DNA from: Mycobacteroides chelonae
Lineage (GTDB): Bacteria; Actinomycetota; Actinomycetes; Mycobacteriales; Mycobacteriaceae
Length of the DNA stretch: 64,000 bases
Direction: 5' to 3'
Assembly: GCF_016767715.1 (NCBI RefSeq)
Contig: NZ_CP050145.1
Coordinates: 2,914,001-2,978,000 of the forward strand
The notes beneath the pieces were generated by a model, which was given only the letters and a program-made list of their open reading frames with translations, ran no database searches and was not told where the DNA came from. The translations under genes were made by a program, and so were the position numbers. Below are positions 1 through 9,040 of the stretch, in pieces; position 1 is the first letter of the stretch; the number at the start of each line of letters is the position of its first letter.

Positions 1-1082
1 TCGGCAACGGCGATTCTGCTGATGCGTTCGAAGTCGGTTACCAGCTCGGGGTACGAGGGGCCCATCTCGTCACGCACCACGGCCATCAGCTCACCCATCA
101 TGGGCTTTTCGACGCCAAGCAACTTGGTGGAGCGGATGATCCGGCGCAGCAGGCGGCGCAGCACATAGCCGCGGCCTTCATTGCCTGGGCTGACCCCGTC
201 GCCGATGATGATCGCCGCCGTGCGGGCGTGGTCGCCGATGACGCGGTAGCGCACGTCGTCCTCATGACTGCCCTGCCCGTAGCCGCGCGGGGCAACTGCT
301 GCCACACAGTCGATGACCGGGCGCACCAGGTCGGTCTCGTAGACGTTGTCGACACCCTGCAGCAGACACGCGATGCGCTCGACACCCATGCCGGTGTCGA
401 TGTTCTGGCGCGGCAGCGGGCCGAGTATCTCGAAGTCGGTCTTGGAGGTCCCCTCGCCGCGCTCGTTCTGCATGAACACGAGATTCCAGATCTCGATGTA
501 GCGGTCCTCGTTGGCCTCCGGGCCGCCTTCGACGCCGTACTCGGGGCCGCGGTCGTAGTAGATCTCCGAGCACGGACCGCAGGGGCCGGGGATGCCCATG
601 GACCAGTAGTTGTCGGCCATGCCGCGGCGCTGGATCCGGTCCAGCGGCAGCCCGGCGATGTCCTGCCACAGCCCGATGGCCTCGTCGTCGTCGAGATAGA
701 CGGTGGCCCACAGCCTCTCCGGGTCGAAGCCGTAACCACCTTCGGACAGTGGGTTGGTCAACAGCGTCCAGGCAAGCCGGATCGCCTCGCTCTTGAAGTA
801 GTCGCCGAAGGAGAAGTTCCCGGCCATCTGGAAGAACGTGTTGTGACGGGTGGTGATGCCCACCTCATCGATGTCCGGGGTGCGAATGCACTTCTGGACA
901 CTGGTGGCCGTGTTGTACGGCGGCGTGCGCTGCCCCAGGAAGAACGGCACGAACTGGACCATGCCGGCGTTGACGAACAGCAGGTTGGGGTCGTCGAGGA
1001 TCACCGAAGCGCTCGGTACCTCGGTGTGACCGGCCTTCACGAAGTGGTCCAGGAATCGCTTCCGGATCTCGTGTGTCTGCAT
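1..1082 (-). CDS. alaS: alanyl-tRNA synthetase, 5' part only (runs off the window edge)
   Basis: Charges tRNA-Ala with alanine in the cytoplasm. Only about the first 360 codons are present; the rest lies before base 1. The protein starts [14 protein letters not shown] and continues with the class II synthetase catalytic core ([46 protein letters not shown]), matching mycobacterial AlaS as I remember it. The editing and C-terminal oligomerisation domains are outside the window. The ATG at 1082 is chosen because the conserved N-terminus begins there. The 195 bases upstream (1083–1277) contain no gene and presumably hold the promoter; no T-box-like leader was seen. Confidence 0.95.
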   Translation of the reverse strand, partial: MQTHEIRKRFLDHFVKAGHTEVPSASVILDDPNLLFVNAGMVQFVPFFLGQRTPPYNTATSVQKCIRTPDIDEVGITTRHNTFFQMAGNFSFGDYFKSEAIRLAWTLLTNPLSEGGYGFDPERLWATVYLDDDEAIGLWQDIAGLPLDRIQRRGMADNYWSMGIPGPCGPCSEIYYDRGPEYGVEGGPEANEDRYIEIWNLVFMQNERGEGTSKTDFEILGPLPRQNIDTGMGVERIACLLQGVDNVYETDLVRPVIDCVAAVAPRGYGQGSHEDDVRYRVIGDHARTAAIIIGDGVSPGNEGRGYVLRRLLRRIIRSTKLLGVEKPMMGELMAVVRDEMGPSYPELVTDFERISRIAVA

Positions 1083-1277
1083 GTCGTCCTTGCGTGTAGC
1101 TGGGGAATCTGACCGGACCACCCTACCGGTGTGTCCACCTACCGCCGGTATACGCCAAGGTCACCAGGGACCGCCACCAGGTATCTGCTCCGTCACAATT
1201 CACCGAGCTAACCGCAAACAGCCCCTTCACATGGACAGACGGGCTCCGGCCTGCCTCACAGCAATCGCGGTCCGGCT

Positions 1278-1601
1278 CTAGCCGTACGGAGCGTCGCGGA
1301 TCGAGCTGTCGACGGCTCCGCCGATCGGCGCGGTTGCCAGCCCGGTGAACGGTCCCAGGAACGGGCTCAACAGGATGCCGGCTCCCGCCTCGGCGGCATC
1401 ACCGGCGGCGCCCGCGCCCACGTCGCGGCCGTACTGCTCCACCCACGGATCAACCGGTGCGGGTGGCGGCGGGCCTGGATCTTCGAGGATTGGCGCGGGG
1501 CCCGGTTCGGGTTCCGGGTCTGCCCACGCCACGGCGGGCGCGGCCATCACAGCGAGCGATGCCAGTAGTCCGCCCGCGGCCACACGCATACGTAACGCCA
1601 T
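1278..1601 (-). CDS. small exported proline-rich protein
   Basis: Function unknown. The 107-residue product has a clear Sec signal peptide (RMR, then a hydrophobic stretch at residues 8–24, likely cut after AWA at 27), followed by an acidic/proline-rich segment (DPEPEPGPAPILEDPGPPPP) and a small Gly/Ala-rich tail. This is the usual shape of short secreted mycobacterial proteins. It has no catalytic motif. It lies between rarA and alaS on the same strand but is separated from rarA by a long inverted repeat, so it probably has its own promoter. The coding call rests on the signal peptide and on codon-position GC. Confidence 0.7.
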   Translation of the reverse strand: MALRMRVAAGGLLASLAVMAAPAVAWADPEPEPGPAPILEDPGPPPPAPVDPWVEQYGRDVGAGAAGDAAEAGAGILLSPFLGPFTGLATAPIGGAVDSSIRDAPYG

Positions 1602-1615
1602 GCCATTCAGTATGC

Positions 1616-1671
1616 CGAGTGTGCGATTTGTGTCGGTTTTCTGGCCAGAACCGACAGAATCCGCACACTCG
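1616..1671. repeat. 56-base near-perfect inverted repeat after rarA (likely terminator)
   Basis: The left arm starts CGAGTGTGCG and the right arm ends CGCACACTCG. The arms also share TGTCGGTT…CTGG/CCAG…AACCGACA and meet at CTGGCCAG, with only a few mismatches or bulges. It starts 9 bases beyond the rarA stop and lies upstream of the small exported protein gene. No T-tract follows on either strand, which is common for mycobacterial terminators. A protein-binding palindrome is an alternative. Confidence 0.6.
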
Positions 1672-1679
1672 ATCAGAAC

Positions 1680-3035
1680 TCAGGGCCTTTTCAGCCCGCG
1701 CCGGATGATGGCGCGCAGCTTGTCCAGCCGCGATCCGATGTCACGCTCGGTGCCGTGATCGGTGGGCTGGTAGTAATCGGTGCCAACCAACTCATCGGGC
1801 GGATACTGCTGCGCGACCACCCCGTCGCGGTCGTTATGCGGGTACACGTAGCCGACGGCGTTGCCGAGTTTGGCCGCCCCGCTGTAATGGCCGTCACGCA
1901 GATGAGGCGGCACCAGCCCGGCCTTGCCCGCGCGGATATCACCCATCGCCGCCCCCAGTGCCGCGGGCACCGCACCCGACTTGGGCGCGGTTGCGAGGTG
2001 GATGGTGGCGTGAGTCAACGTCAGCTGCGCCTCCGGCATCCCGATCAGCTGGACCGTCTGGGCCGCCGCCACCGCCACCGGCAATGCGGTGGGATCGGCC
2101 ATCCCGACGTCCTCGCTGGCCAGGATCATCAGTCGCCGGGCGATAAAGCGTGGGTCCTCCCCCGCGATCAGCATCCGCGCCAGATAGTGCAGCGCGGCAT
2201 CCACATCGGACCCGCGGATGGATTTGATGAAGGCACTCACCACGTCGTAATGCTGATCGCCGTCGCGGTCGTAGCGCACGGCAGCGCGGTCCACCGACTG
2301 CTCCACCACCTCGACGGTCACGGTGCCGCCCGCTCCTCCCGCGGTCTCCGCGGCGACCTCCAGCGCAGTCAGCGCGCGTCGTGCGTCGCCCGCAGCGAGT
2401 TGCGCCAGCAGGCTCAGCGCCTCGGGATCGACGGCCACCACGCCGCCGAGCCCACGTTCATCGGCGATCGCACGCGTAAGCACTTCCCGAATATCGTTGT
2501 CGCCCAATGGCTGCAGCTGAAGGATCAGCGAGCGCGACAGCAGCGGTGCCACCACGGAGAAGGAGGGATTCTCGGTGGTAGCGGCCACCAACAACACCAC
2601 CCGGTTCTCCACGGCCGCAAGCAGAGCGTCCTGTTGCGTCTTGGAGAACCGGTGCACCTCGTCGATGAAGAGCACCGTCTGGCGGCCGTGAACGGCCGCG
2701 CGGCGTGCATCATCGATGACGGCCCGCACCTCTTTGACGCCGGCGGACAAAGCGGACAACGCCTCGAACCGGCGCCCGGTGGCACCCGAAATCAAGGATG
2801 CGAGAGTGGTTTTCCCCGTGCCCGGAGGTCCGTACAGGATGACCGAGGCCGCACCTGAGCCATCGACAAGGCGACGCAACGGCGAACCCTGTTTGAGCAG
2901 GTGCCCCTGCCCCACCACTTCATCGAGCGTGGCGGGACGCATCCGGACAGCCAGGGGCGCGTTGGGCGGCACCCCGGCATCCGCCGGGGCCGACTCGAAA
3001 GCGCCCCCGGGCACGTCGAACAGGCTGTCTGACAC
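1680..3035 (-). CDS. rarA: replication-associated recombination protein A (RarA/MgsA AAA+ ATPase)
   Basis: AAA+ clamp-loader-like ATPase that acts at stalled replication forks. It has 451 residues, the usual family length. Walker A is GPPGTGKT at residues 69–76 and Walker B is [10 protein letters not shown] at 121–130. Sensor 1 (AATTENPSF) and the C-terminal MgsA tetramerisation region ([22 protein letters not shown], then a [20 protein letters not shown] segment) follow. It starts with GTG at 3035. It corresponds in position to Rv2559c of M. tuberculosis. DUF3097 lies upstream on the same strand after a 31-base gap, so the two may be cotranscribed. No LexA box was seen in front of it. Confidence 0.94.
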   Translation of the reverse strand: MSDSLFDVPGGAFESAPADAGVPPNAPLAVRMRPATLDEVVGQGHLLKQGSPLRRLVDGSGAASVILYGPPGTGKTTLASLISGATGRRFEALSALSAGVKEVRAVIDDARRAAVHGRQTVLFIDEVHRFSKTQQDALLAAVENRVVLLVAATTENPSFSVVAPLLSRSLILQLQPLGDNDIREVLTRAIADERGLGGVVAVDPEALSLLAQLAAGDARRALTALEVAAETAGGAGGTVTVEVVEQSVDRAAVRYDRDGDQHYDVVSAFIKSIRGSDVDAALHYLARMLIAGEDPRFIARRLMILASEDVGMADPTALPVAVAAAQTVQLIGMPEAQLTLTHATIHLATAPKSGAVPAALGAAMGDIRAGKAGLVPPHLRDGHYSGAAKLGNAVGYVYPHNDRDGVVAQQYPPDELVGTDYYQPTDHGTERDIGSRLDKLRAIIRRGLKRP

Positions 3036-3066
3036 GTCTCAGGCTTACCACGTCGGGCCGACGGGT

Positions 3067-3909
3067 TCAGCCCGCCGGTTGGGTCACGAAATCGATCAGC
3101 TCCTCAACACGGCCGATCAGGGCCGGCTCCAGGTCGGTCCAGGTGCGCACCTTGCCGCGGATCCGCCGCCATGCCTCGGCGATCTCGGTCTGGCTGCCGT
3201 GCGGCCAGCCAAGCGCCTGGCAGATGCCGTGTTTCCACTCGATGTCCCGCGGCACGCTGGGCCAGGCATGCAGACCGATCCGCGCGGGCTTGACCGCCTG
3301 CCAGATGTCGACGAACGGATGCCCCACCACCAGGGTGTGCTCGCCATAGGGACCCTTTTGCACCGTTTCGGCGATACGTGACTCCTTCGACCCCTTCACG
3401 AGGTGGTCGACCAGAACGCCGAGTCGACGGCCCGGCCCCGGCTGGAATTCCTTCACGATGGCGGCCAAGTCATCCACCCCGCCGAGGTATTCGACGACCA
3501 CACCTTCAACGCGCAAGTCATGACCCCACACCTGTTCGACGAGCTCGGCGTCGTGACGACCCTCGACGTAGATCCGGCTGGCCAACGCCGTGCGCGCCTT
3601 GAGCCCGTGAACCGCAACCGATCCCGACGCGCTCCGGGTCGCCTTGGTGGGAGTGTGCCGCAACGGCTCCTTGAGAATCACCGGCTTACCGTCGATGAGA
3701 TATCCGGGACCTACCGGGAAGCCGCGAACACGCCCGTGCCGGTCCTCCAAGTCCATCCGGCCGTACTCGATGCGCACCACCGCCCCCACAAAACCCGTCT
3801 GTGCATCCTCCACGACCAAGCCCTTTATCGCCGCGACCTCGGTGGATTGCGGACGCCGCGGAGCGTGCGGGTTGTTGGACAAGATGTCGGTGCCATAGCG
3901 ATCAGCCAC
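3067..3909 (-). CDS. DUF3097 family protein with Toprim-like motifs
   Basis: 280-residue conserved actinobacterial protein of unknown function, recalled as DUF3097. It begins MADRYGTDILSNNPHAPRRP. A middle segment (IYVEGRHDAELVEQVWG, E116 and D120) followed by a glycine turn (EYLGGVDDL) and LGVLVDHLVKGSKE (D168) resembles the strand-glutamate and DxD blocks of Toprim nucleases/primases, although the second acidic residue of a canonical DxD is not present. A role in nucleic-acid transactions is therefore inference. It starts with GTG at 3909, lies 31 bases upstream of rarA, and is likely in the same transcript. No signal peptide or membrane segment is seen. Confidence 0.8.
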   Translation of the reverse strand: MADRYGTDILSNNPHAPRRPQSTEVAAIKGLVVEDAQTGFVGAVVRIEYGRMDLEDRHGRVRGFPVGPGYLIDGKPVILKEPLRHTPTKATRSASGSVAVHGLKARTALASRIYVEGRHDAELVEQVWGHDLRVEGVVVEYLGGVDDLAAIVKEFQPGPGRRLGVLVDHLVKGSKESRIAETVQKGPYGEHTLVVGHPFVDIWQAVKPARIGLHAWPSVPRDIEWKHGICQALGWPHGSQTEIAEAWRRIRGKVRTWTDLEPALIGRVEELIDFVTQPAG

Positions 3910-4075
3910 CCGGCGATCGTAGAAACGCGTCGAGATCCCAGTGCGTTACGACTCGCCCGCGTGATTAGACCGTGACCAGGACCGGCGGGCGCAGGGCGGA
4001 GAGCACCAGCAAGTCGTGCGGCGTACACCGTTTAAAGGCAACTTTCGGTGGACATTCTTCATTTGCTGATTCATA

Positions 4076-5191
4076 GTGCACGAGATGGCTGCGCGTTGGT
4101 TTTGGGATCACTGCCAAGCGGTGGAGCTTCTGGTCCTTGCCTTCGCCGCACCAGCTGTTCTGTACCGCGGGTGGCGATGGTGGACAGGTAGACCATCGCT
4201 TGCGTTAGCGGCAAGTGCGATTTTTGCAGTGTCCATATGGCCGTGGGCGCTGTGCGATATCGAACCAATATGGGCGGCGTTATCGCCGCAAGCACAGGCC
4301 TTTCACGCCGCGGGAGGGATCGGTGTCGTGGCGTCGGCGAGCGCCTGGGTGCTTGTGGTTGAGGCATGCGGTCAGGCCGATCGCCCGATCCGTCGGAAGA
4401 AGATCCAGAGACTCGTTGCGGGAGCGACGATTACGTTCGTAGCCGTTGCAGCGTTGACCGTTTCGACGGTATCAACACCGGGAGGGAGTGACTTCTTCAC
4501 CTACCTGACTGAGCCACGCCGCGACTCACTCAGCCTTTTAGCAGCCACCCTTATCGGCCACAGCTTTGCCGCGGCCGTGTTAGCCCATCTCGCCCTGCTC
4601 GCGATGCGACGGATGGACCACACGCCGGCCGGCCAAGGCCTGGGCTTGCTTGGAGCGGCCGGCGGTGCGGTCGCGATTGCGGTCGTAACTCGCGGAATCT
4701 GCGCCGAGCTTTTCCAGTGGAATGGATATTCACCTCCGACATGGTGTGGGCTAACCGTGCAGACGAGCGCCATCACGGCAGGTGCGGTACTTGCCATTTC
4801 GGCCTTGACGTGGCCCCCCGCAGCGCTACGCCGCCAGGTGCGCCACACGCTGCGCCGACTTCAGCCCTTACGCGATGCATTGATCGAACTGTTCCCCGGG
4901 CTGGCTCCGCCCCGGCAGTTCCGGGTAGGCCTGACGGCGGTGCCACCGGAATGGATTGGCCAAATTCAGGATGGACTAAGCCTGCTCGCGCAGTACCGCG
5001 ATCTGCCACGTGAAGCTTCTTCACCACCTGAAAATCGCACGAAACATATTCAGGCAGTTATTGATTGGATCCATGGACAATCGCCATTAGGCATGAGCAC
5101 CGTATGGCTTCACGCGCCACCACAGCTGACGAACACCGAGTGGATCCAGGTCCTCGCCGATGCATTTATGCCGCGGCGCCCAGTTCAATAG
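4076..5191 (+). CDS. seven-helix membrane protein with cytosolic C-terminal domain (MAB_1171c-like/DUF6545-like)
   Basis: Function unknown. The 371-residue protein has about seven hydrophobic segments in residues 15–250 (around 15–33, 42–60, 75–95, 112–132, 152–175, 185–205, 225–245) and then a soluble tail of about 120 residues (RQVRHTLRRLQPLRDALIELF…). This architecture matches what I recall as the MAB_1171c family putative transporter with a DUF6545 tail, commonly found beside ImmA/IrrE-like proteins. Here the ImmA-like gene is convergent, with 17 bases between the stops. The start is uncertain: GTG 4076 or ATG 4085, neither with a strong ribosome site. Base composition is less GC-rich than the neighbouring genes, which suggests acquisition. 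Transporter activity is not shown. Confidence 0.72.
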   Translation: MHEMAARWFWDHCQAVELLVLAFAAPAVLYRGWRWWTGRPSLALAASAIFAVSIWPWALCDIEPIWAALSPQAQAFHAAGGIGVVASASAWVLVVEACGQADRPIRRKKIQRLVAGATITFVAVAALTVSTVSTPGGSDFFTYLTEPRRDSLSLLAATLIGHSFAAAVLAHLALLAMRRMDHTPAGQGLGLLGAAGGAVAIAVVTRGICAELFQWNGYSPPTWCGLTVQTSAITAGAVLAISALTWPPAALRRQVRHTLRRLQPLRDALIELFPGLAPPRQFRVGLTAVPPEWIGQIQDGLSLLAQYRDLPREASSPPENRTKHIQAVIDWIHGQSPLGMSTVWLHAPPQLTNTEWIQVLADAFMPRRPVQ

Positions 5192-5208
5192 CCAAGCGCC
5201 AGAACCAT

Positions 5209-5745
5209 TCAGCAGAATATGTCGTCAATGCGACGCCGAGACGAGGGCTCCCCGGCCGCACCTGCTCGTTCCAGACGCCGTAAAACCAGACCCGCGAAAC
5301 GTTCGGCATCGATTTCCTCATCGGGCCACGCGCGGGTTTCGTCACACGATCGCTGCAGCATGAAGGCCACCAGATCTATCGAGGCAGCCTCCATGTGCGC
5401 TGTCGCGTACTCGGTGATCGCCTGCCCACGGTGACCTAGGACCATATGACCGAGTTCATGAGCAATGGTCCGCTCTCGCGACAACTCGTCTGATCGAACC
5501 TTCAGCACGTCCCGGTCCGGGAAAGATAACCACTGCCCAAAAACCCCGACCGGCAACCGCCCGTCCTCGATCGCAATTGGCCTGCCGCGCTGCAGGCCCC
5601 ACGTCTCGACGAGCGTCATCAGCGAGGATGTGCCTGCCGGCGCAACAGCGAACACTCCATCGACAGCGGTTTTGATCTCTGCGTTTCTCGACCGGCGTGC
5701 AAGCACGCCAAAATGGGATATGCCTAAACCCCGCCGACTATGCAT
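5209..5745 (-). CDS. ImmA/IrrE-like metallopeptidase-domain protein
   Basis: 178-residue protein with the zinc-peptidase motif HELGH (H96, E97, H100) in RTIAHELGHMVLGH, characteristic of the ImmA/IrrE family whose members cleave phage or stress repressors. An in-frame TGA lies just upstream of ATG 5745, so this is the only likely ATG start. No signal peptide or membrane segment is seen, so it should be cytosolic. No HTH repressor gene, the usual ImmA partner, is adjacent. The convergent neighbour is a seven-helix membrane protein, and the two look like one accessory unit inserted between DUF3097 and a conserved phosphotransferase. Substrate unknown. Confidence 0.8.
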   Translation of the reverse strand: MHSRRGLGISHFGVLARRSRNAEIKTAVDGVFAVAPAGTSSLMTLVETWGLQRGRPIAIEDGRLPVGVFGQWLSFPDRDVLKVRSDELSRERTIAHELGHMVLGHRGQAITEYATAHMEAASIDLVAFMLQRSCDETRAWPDEEIDAERFAGLVLRRLERAGAAGEPSSRRRIDDIFC

Positions 5746-5822
5746 CCGCAGAAAATAACAATCCTCGACTCACCCAGCAAGACATGGCATATCCGCTACC
5801 TCCATACAGAGGCCCTGAGAAC

Positions 5823-6971
5823 TCAGTCCTCCATGAGAGATTCGCCGCGCAGCGCCGCGATGACGTCGGTGGCGTGACCGGCGACAACAGGGTCGCCCAC
5901 ACGCTCAGCGGCCGCATGCAGCGCTACCCATCGCCCCAGCAGCGCGGCATGGCTGGGCGCGGGATTCCCGAAGGCCACAGTGTCGTCGTCGAGATCGACG
6001 TCGATGGTGAAGTACTCGTGCGTGGCGAGCCATACCCACATCAGTCGCGCATCCAGGACGCGCCGCGCAAGCGTCTCGTCGTCGGCCAGCCCGGGGGCGA
6101 TCGACACCACATCGGAGCGCCAGGCTTCGGTCATCGCATCATCGAGCTCGGCGACTTCCTCACGCTCGGCGGCACCGAGAAACTCCGGGTAGACGGTGAG
6201 CGCGTGGGCGATGTCCAGCACGATGTCGCGGAATCCGCCCCATTCGTAGTCAAGAATCCGGACACCATGTTCGGTGACGAGGATATTGTCGGGGGCGACC
6301 TCGGAGGGGCTGAAGGCGCGAACGCCGCCCTTTCCGAAAAGCTCAGCTGTTTGCTGTAAACGAGAAATCAGTGCAGGCGGAACTTCGAGAGCGTACTCGC
6401 TTCTCAGGATCTGCTGCAGTGGGTCAATGGTCTCCGCCCCACCGATGCGCTGCTGCGACGGGTCGACATCGGTCTTCTTCACATCGATGCGCCTGAGCAG
6501 CGCAGCAAAGTCACCTTCACGCCCCACGGTGGCTACGTGCATCCGCCCCAGGGCTTGCGCCCACGCCATCAGCGCATGGTTGATCGCGGCACGATTACGC
6601 TCTGCCAACAGCTCTGACATGGTCGGCGCGGAACCCAGATCGGTAAGCACTATGAGTCGTTCGGCAATCGAGTAGGCAACCAGCTCGGGGCCGGGCCGAT
6701 GCTTGGCCGTCAAGGAGTTTGCGAACTGATACGACACAACCTCGCGGAGCACGGCAGCCTCGGATCCGCCTTCGGGGACCTGCTTGATCACCATCGACTT
6801 GGGCAACGCAAAAGGGTTCTGCACCGCGCGGACCCGAAGGACGATCGCAGGCCCGCTGCCACCGAGATCCTCGGGTTCAGCCAACGTGACGGTTGCCCCC
6901 GCGCGCTTGGAGAGCAACTCCTCGGCTGTGGCGATAACCTGCGCGACGGGGTCTGCCAATAGTGTCGTCAT
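5823..6971 (-). CDS. aminoglycoside-phosphotransferase-like kinase-fold protein
   Basis: 382-residue protein of the APH/choline-kinase fold. A candidate ATP-binding lysine is in MVIKQV (K63), paired with LREVVSYQF (E77). The metal-binding aspartate is in ILDYEWGGF (D241). In the catalytic loop the usual HxDxxxxN reads PSEVAPDN, so the His is lost and the catalytic Asp is Glu (E224), while Asn is kept (N229). That makes phosphotransfer doubtful. The start is ATG 6971 with GAGG five bases upstream. An inverted repeat GTCTT-TAT-AAGAC lies at 6991–7003 in its leader. Substrate unknown. It lies 121 bases beyond the end of the transglutaminase/ATP-grasp operon on the same strand. Confidence 0.82.
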   Translation of the reverse strand: MTTLLADPVAQVIATAEELLSKRAGATVTLAEPEDLGGSGPAIVLRVRAVQNPFALPKSMVIKQVPEGGSEAAVLREVVSYQFANSLTAKHRPGPELVAYSIAERLIVLTDLGSAPTMSELLAERNRAAINHALMAWAQALGRMHVATVGREGDFAALLRRIDVKKTDVDPSQQRIGGAETIDPLQQILRSEYALEVPPALISRLQQTAELFGKGGVRAFSPSEVAPDNILVTEHGVRILDYEWGGFRDIVLDIAHALTVYPEFLGAAEREEVAELDDAMTEAWRSDVVSIAPGLADDETLARRVLDARLMWVWLATHEYFTIDVDLDDDTVAFGNPAPSHAALLGRWVALHAAAERVGDPVVAGHATDVIAALRGESLMED

Positions 6972-7092
6972 TACCGCCTCACCTTACCTCGTCTTTATAA
7001 GACTGTGGGGCGGCACACATTCCTCCCGGTATTCACCTCCACGCATTTGCCGGGCACCTACCAGCGCAGATCTGCCCACCCCTGGCGGGTAG

Positions 7093-8118
7093 TTAGGCGG
7101 CAGCATCCCCCGCCGCCACGACAATCTCGTGGATCAGCCGCATCTTCTCCAGCACCGGACCGGGCAGCACGAAGGGGTACAGGTCATCGCGCCCCATGGA
7201 GCGGTTGACCATATTGAGCGACCACGCCAGCGGCAGCCACATCTCGATGATGGTGTCGAATCCGCTGGGACCTAGAACCCGGCGATCGAAGGTGCCGCCC
7301 GCCGGCGCCAGCGCGAAGGAAGCTGCGGTGTCCAACGTGTCGCGGATATGCAGATAGTGCGCGAAGGTCTCCGCCCAGTCCTCGGCGGGATGCATGGTGG
7401 CATAGGAGGAGACAAAATTGGCCTCCCACCCCTCGGGCACGCCCTGCTGATAGTGGCGATCCAATGCGGCCTGGTAGTCGGCATCCGCATCACCGAACAG
7501 TGCACGGAATCTCTGGACATAGTCCGCAGAAACCCCGACGAGCCGGTAGTAGAAGTAATGCCCGATCTCGTGACGGAAATGTCCGAGCAGGGTGCGATAC
7601 GGCTCGTCCATGGAGATGCGAAGCTGCTCGCGATGCACGTCATCACCCTCGGCGAGATCCAGGGTGATCACCCCGTTGTGATGTCCCGTCATCACCGGTT
7701 CCTGCTCGCTGGAGAGCAGATCGAAGGCCAGCCCGAACTCGGTATCGACATCACGCCCCGTCACCGGTAGCCGCAGCTCCGCGAGTTCGGCGATGAGCCG
7801 GCGCTTGGCCTTCTCCGCCTCCGCGAACGCAGGCAGGGCTGTGCTGTCAGAGTCGTTGGGCCGGGTGCGTGTGAGCTCACAGGATGCGCATAACGTGCCC
7901 GACGCCGTGCCGTACACCAGCCAATTGCATTCGGCCACATGAAGGTTCGCACACAGGCGGTGATCATCGGAGTCGACGAACCCGGGTCCGTCGTCGTTGG
8001 CGATCACCAACAGCGCCTTGTCCTGAAGCGAAAACCCGACGTGACTGCCACAGGACAGGCACACCGAATTTTCGAATGCCAGATGCTGACCACACTGCGG
8101 GCAGATGAAGTCACGCAT
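7093..8118 (-). CDS. putative zinc-binding metallopeptidase (Rv2568c-like)
   Basis: 341 residues. The N-terminus carries a zinc ribbon (C6-x2-C9, C20-x2-C23), further Cys pairs lie near residues 56–80, and the peptidase motif is FRHEIGHYFYY (H183, E184, H187) with a later Glu in WAETFAHYL as the probable third ligand. This matches the Rv2568c family. The start is ATG 8118, giving MRDFICPQCG; the open frame extends further upstream but that part overlaps the preceding gene. It overlaps the upstream transglutaminase gene by 8 bases, so translation is probably coupled. Within this operon it is the likely hydrolase acting on a peptide made by the ATP-grasp protein (inference). Confidence 0.88.
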   Translation of the reverse strand: MRDFICPQCGQHLAFENSVCLSCGSHVGFSLQDKALLVIANDDGPGFVDSDDHRLCANLHVAECNWLVYGTASGTLCASCELTRTRPNDSDSTALPAFAEAEKAKRRLIAELAELRLPVTGRDVDTEFGLAFDLLSSEQEPVMTGHHNGVITLDLAEGDDVHREQLRISMDEPYRTLLGHFRHEIGHYFYYRLVGVSADYVQRFRALFGDADADYQAALDRHYQQGVPEGWEANFVSSYATMHPAEDWAETFAHYLHIRDTLDTAASFALAPAGGTFDRRVLGPSGFDTIIEMWLPLAWSLNMVNRSMGRDDLYPFVLPGPVLEKMRLIHEIVVAAGDAAA

Positions 8119-9040
8119 GCGCTGGGCTCTCCTCACACGGTGCGACGTCCACCGACACTTTGATCGTGCTGCTTTCGGAGTCGGTGTAGATGATGCCGCG
8201 CAGCGGCGGTACATCGGCGTAATCGCGACCCCACGCGACGGTGACGTACCGCTCGTCGGCGACGGTGTCATTCGTCGGGTCGAACGCGACCCATCCGTCG
8301 GGTGGAACCCACACCGCCGCCCAGGCATGGGTGGCGTCGGCACCGACGAGGCGGGGCTGCCCCGGCGGCGGATTCGTCGCCAGATAGCCGGAGACGTAAC
8401 GTGCCGCGAGTCCCTGGGTGCGCAGCGCCGTGACCGCCATGCGCGCGAAATCCTGACAGACGCCTTCCCCCGCGGCCAGCACCTCGCTGACCTTCGTGGA
8501 AATGGTGGTCGATCCCGACCGGTACTGGAAATCGCGATAGATCCGGCCCATCAGATCCACGACAGCCTCCCCGAGCGGACGTCCTGCTGTGAAACTCACT
8601 GCGGCGTAGGCCTCTACGTCGTCGGTAATCTCCGGAGGCACTAAATCCAGCACGAACTCGGTGGCCAGCGCTCCCGCCCCCGACGATTCCGCATAGGCCG
8701 GACGGGCCAGCTCCCATGCCTGCTCCCACCCCGCGCCGGGTGGTGACGGGGCACTGACGTCGACGATGGAGCGGGCAGTCACGCTCAGCTCGCGGTGTGG
8801 CGTGGTGACGTGGAAGTACGAACTGAGGTTCCCGTAGAGGTCTCTACCGGTGGAACTGTCCGAGGGTTCCGGCTCGACGATCAGCTCGTTTGATTCGCAA
8901 CGTTGCCAATCGGTGTCACGTGGCGTGAGATAGCCACGGCCATAGGAGCTTGTGACGTCGTCGGAGTATTGGTACAGGGTGCGGTGCGTCACCTGATACC
9001 GGGTGACCGCTGAGCCGCTTGGGCCAAGACCGTCGGTCAC
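8111..9040 (-). CDS. transglutaminase-like cysteine peptidase family protein (Rv2569c-like)
   Basis: 309 residues. The Bact_transglu_N-type start (RYQVTHRTLYQYSDDV) is followed by the transglutaminase core with Cys195 (GEGVCQDFAR), His238 (ATHAWAAVW) and Asp254 (FDPTND), a complete triad. GTG 9040 is chosen because a strong GGAGG lies 5 bases before it and because it forms a GTGA overlap with the stop of the upstream ATP-grasp gene. These proteins are generally peptidases or amide-bond-forming enzymes encoded beside ATP-grasp/alpha-E proteins. No signal peptide is seen, so it is predicted cytosolic. Confidence 0.9.
   Translation of the reverse strand: MTDGLGPSGSAVTRYQVTHRTLYQYSDDVTSSYGRGYLTPRDTDWQRCESNELIVEPEPSDSSTGRDLYGNLSSYFHVTTPHRELSVTARSIVDVSAPSPPGAGWEQAWELARPAYAESSGAGALATEFVLDLVPPEITDDVEAYAAVSFTAGRPLGEAVVDLMGRIYRDFQYRSGSTTISTKVSEVLAAGEGVCQDFARMAVTALRTQGLAARYVSGYLATNPPPGQPRLVGADATHAWAAVWVPPDGWVAFDPTNDTVADERYVTVAWGRDYADVPPLRGIIYTDSESSTIKVSVDVAPCEESPAHA

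Noticed and set aside
8119-8343. Longer start (75 extra residues) for the zinc-metallopeptidase gene
   Set aside because: The extra part lies out of frame inside the upstream transglutaminase gene, and the Cys-x2-Cys N-terminus begins at 8118.
8820-8831. GAACTGAGGTTC, a match to the LexA consensus GAACNNNNGTTC
   Set aside because: It lies deep inside the transglutaminase coding sequence, lacks the AT-rich centre and is not near any gene start, so it is best explained by chance.
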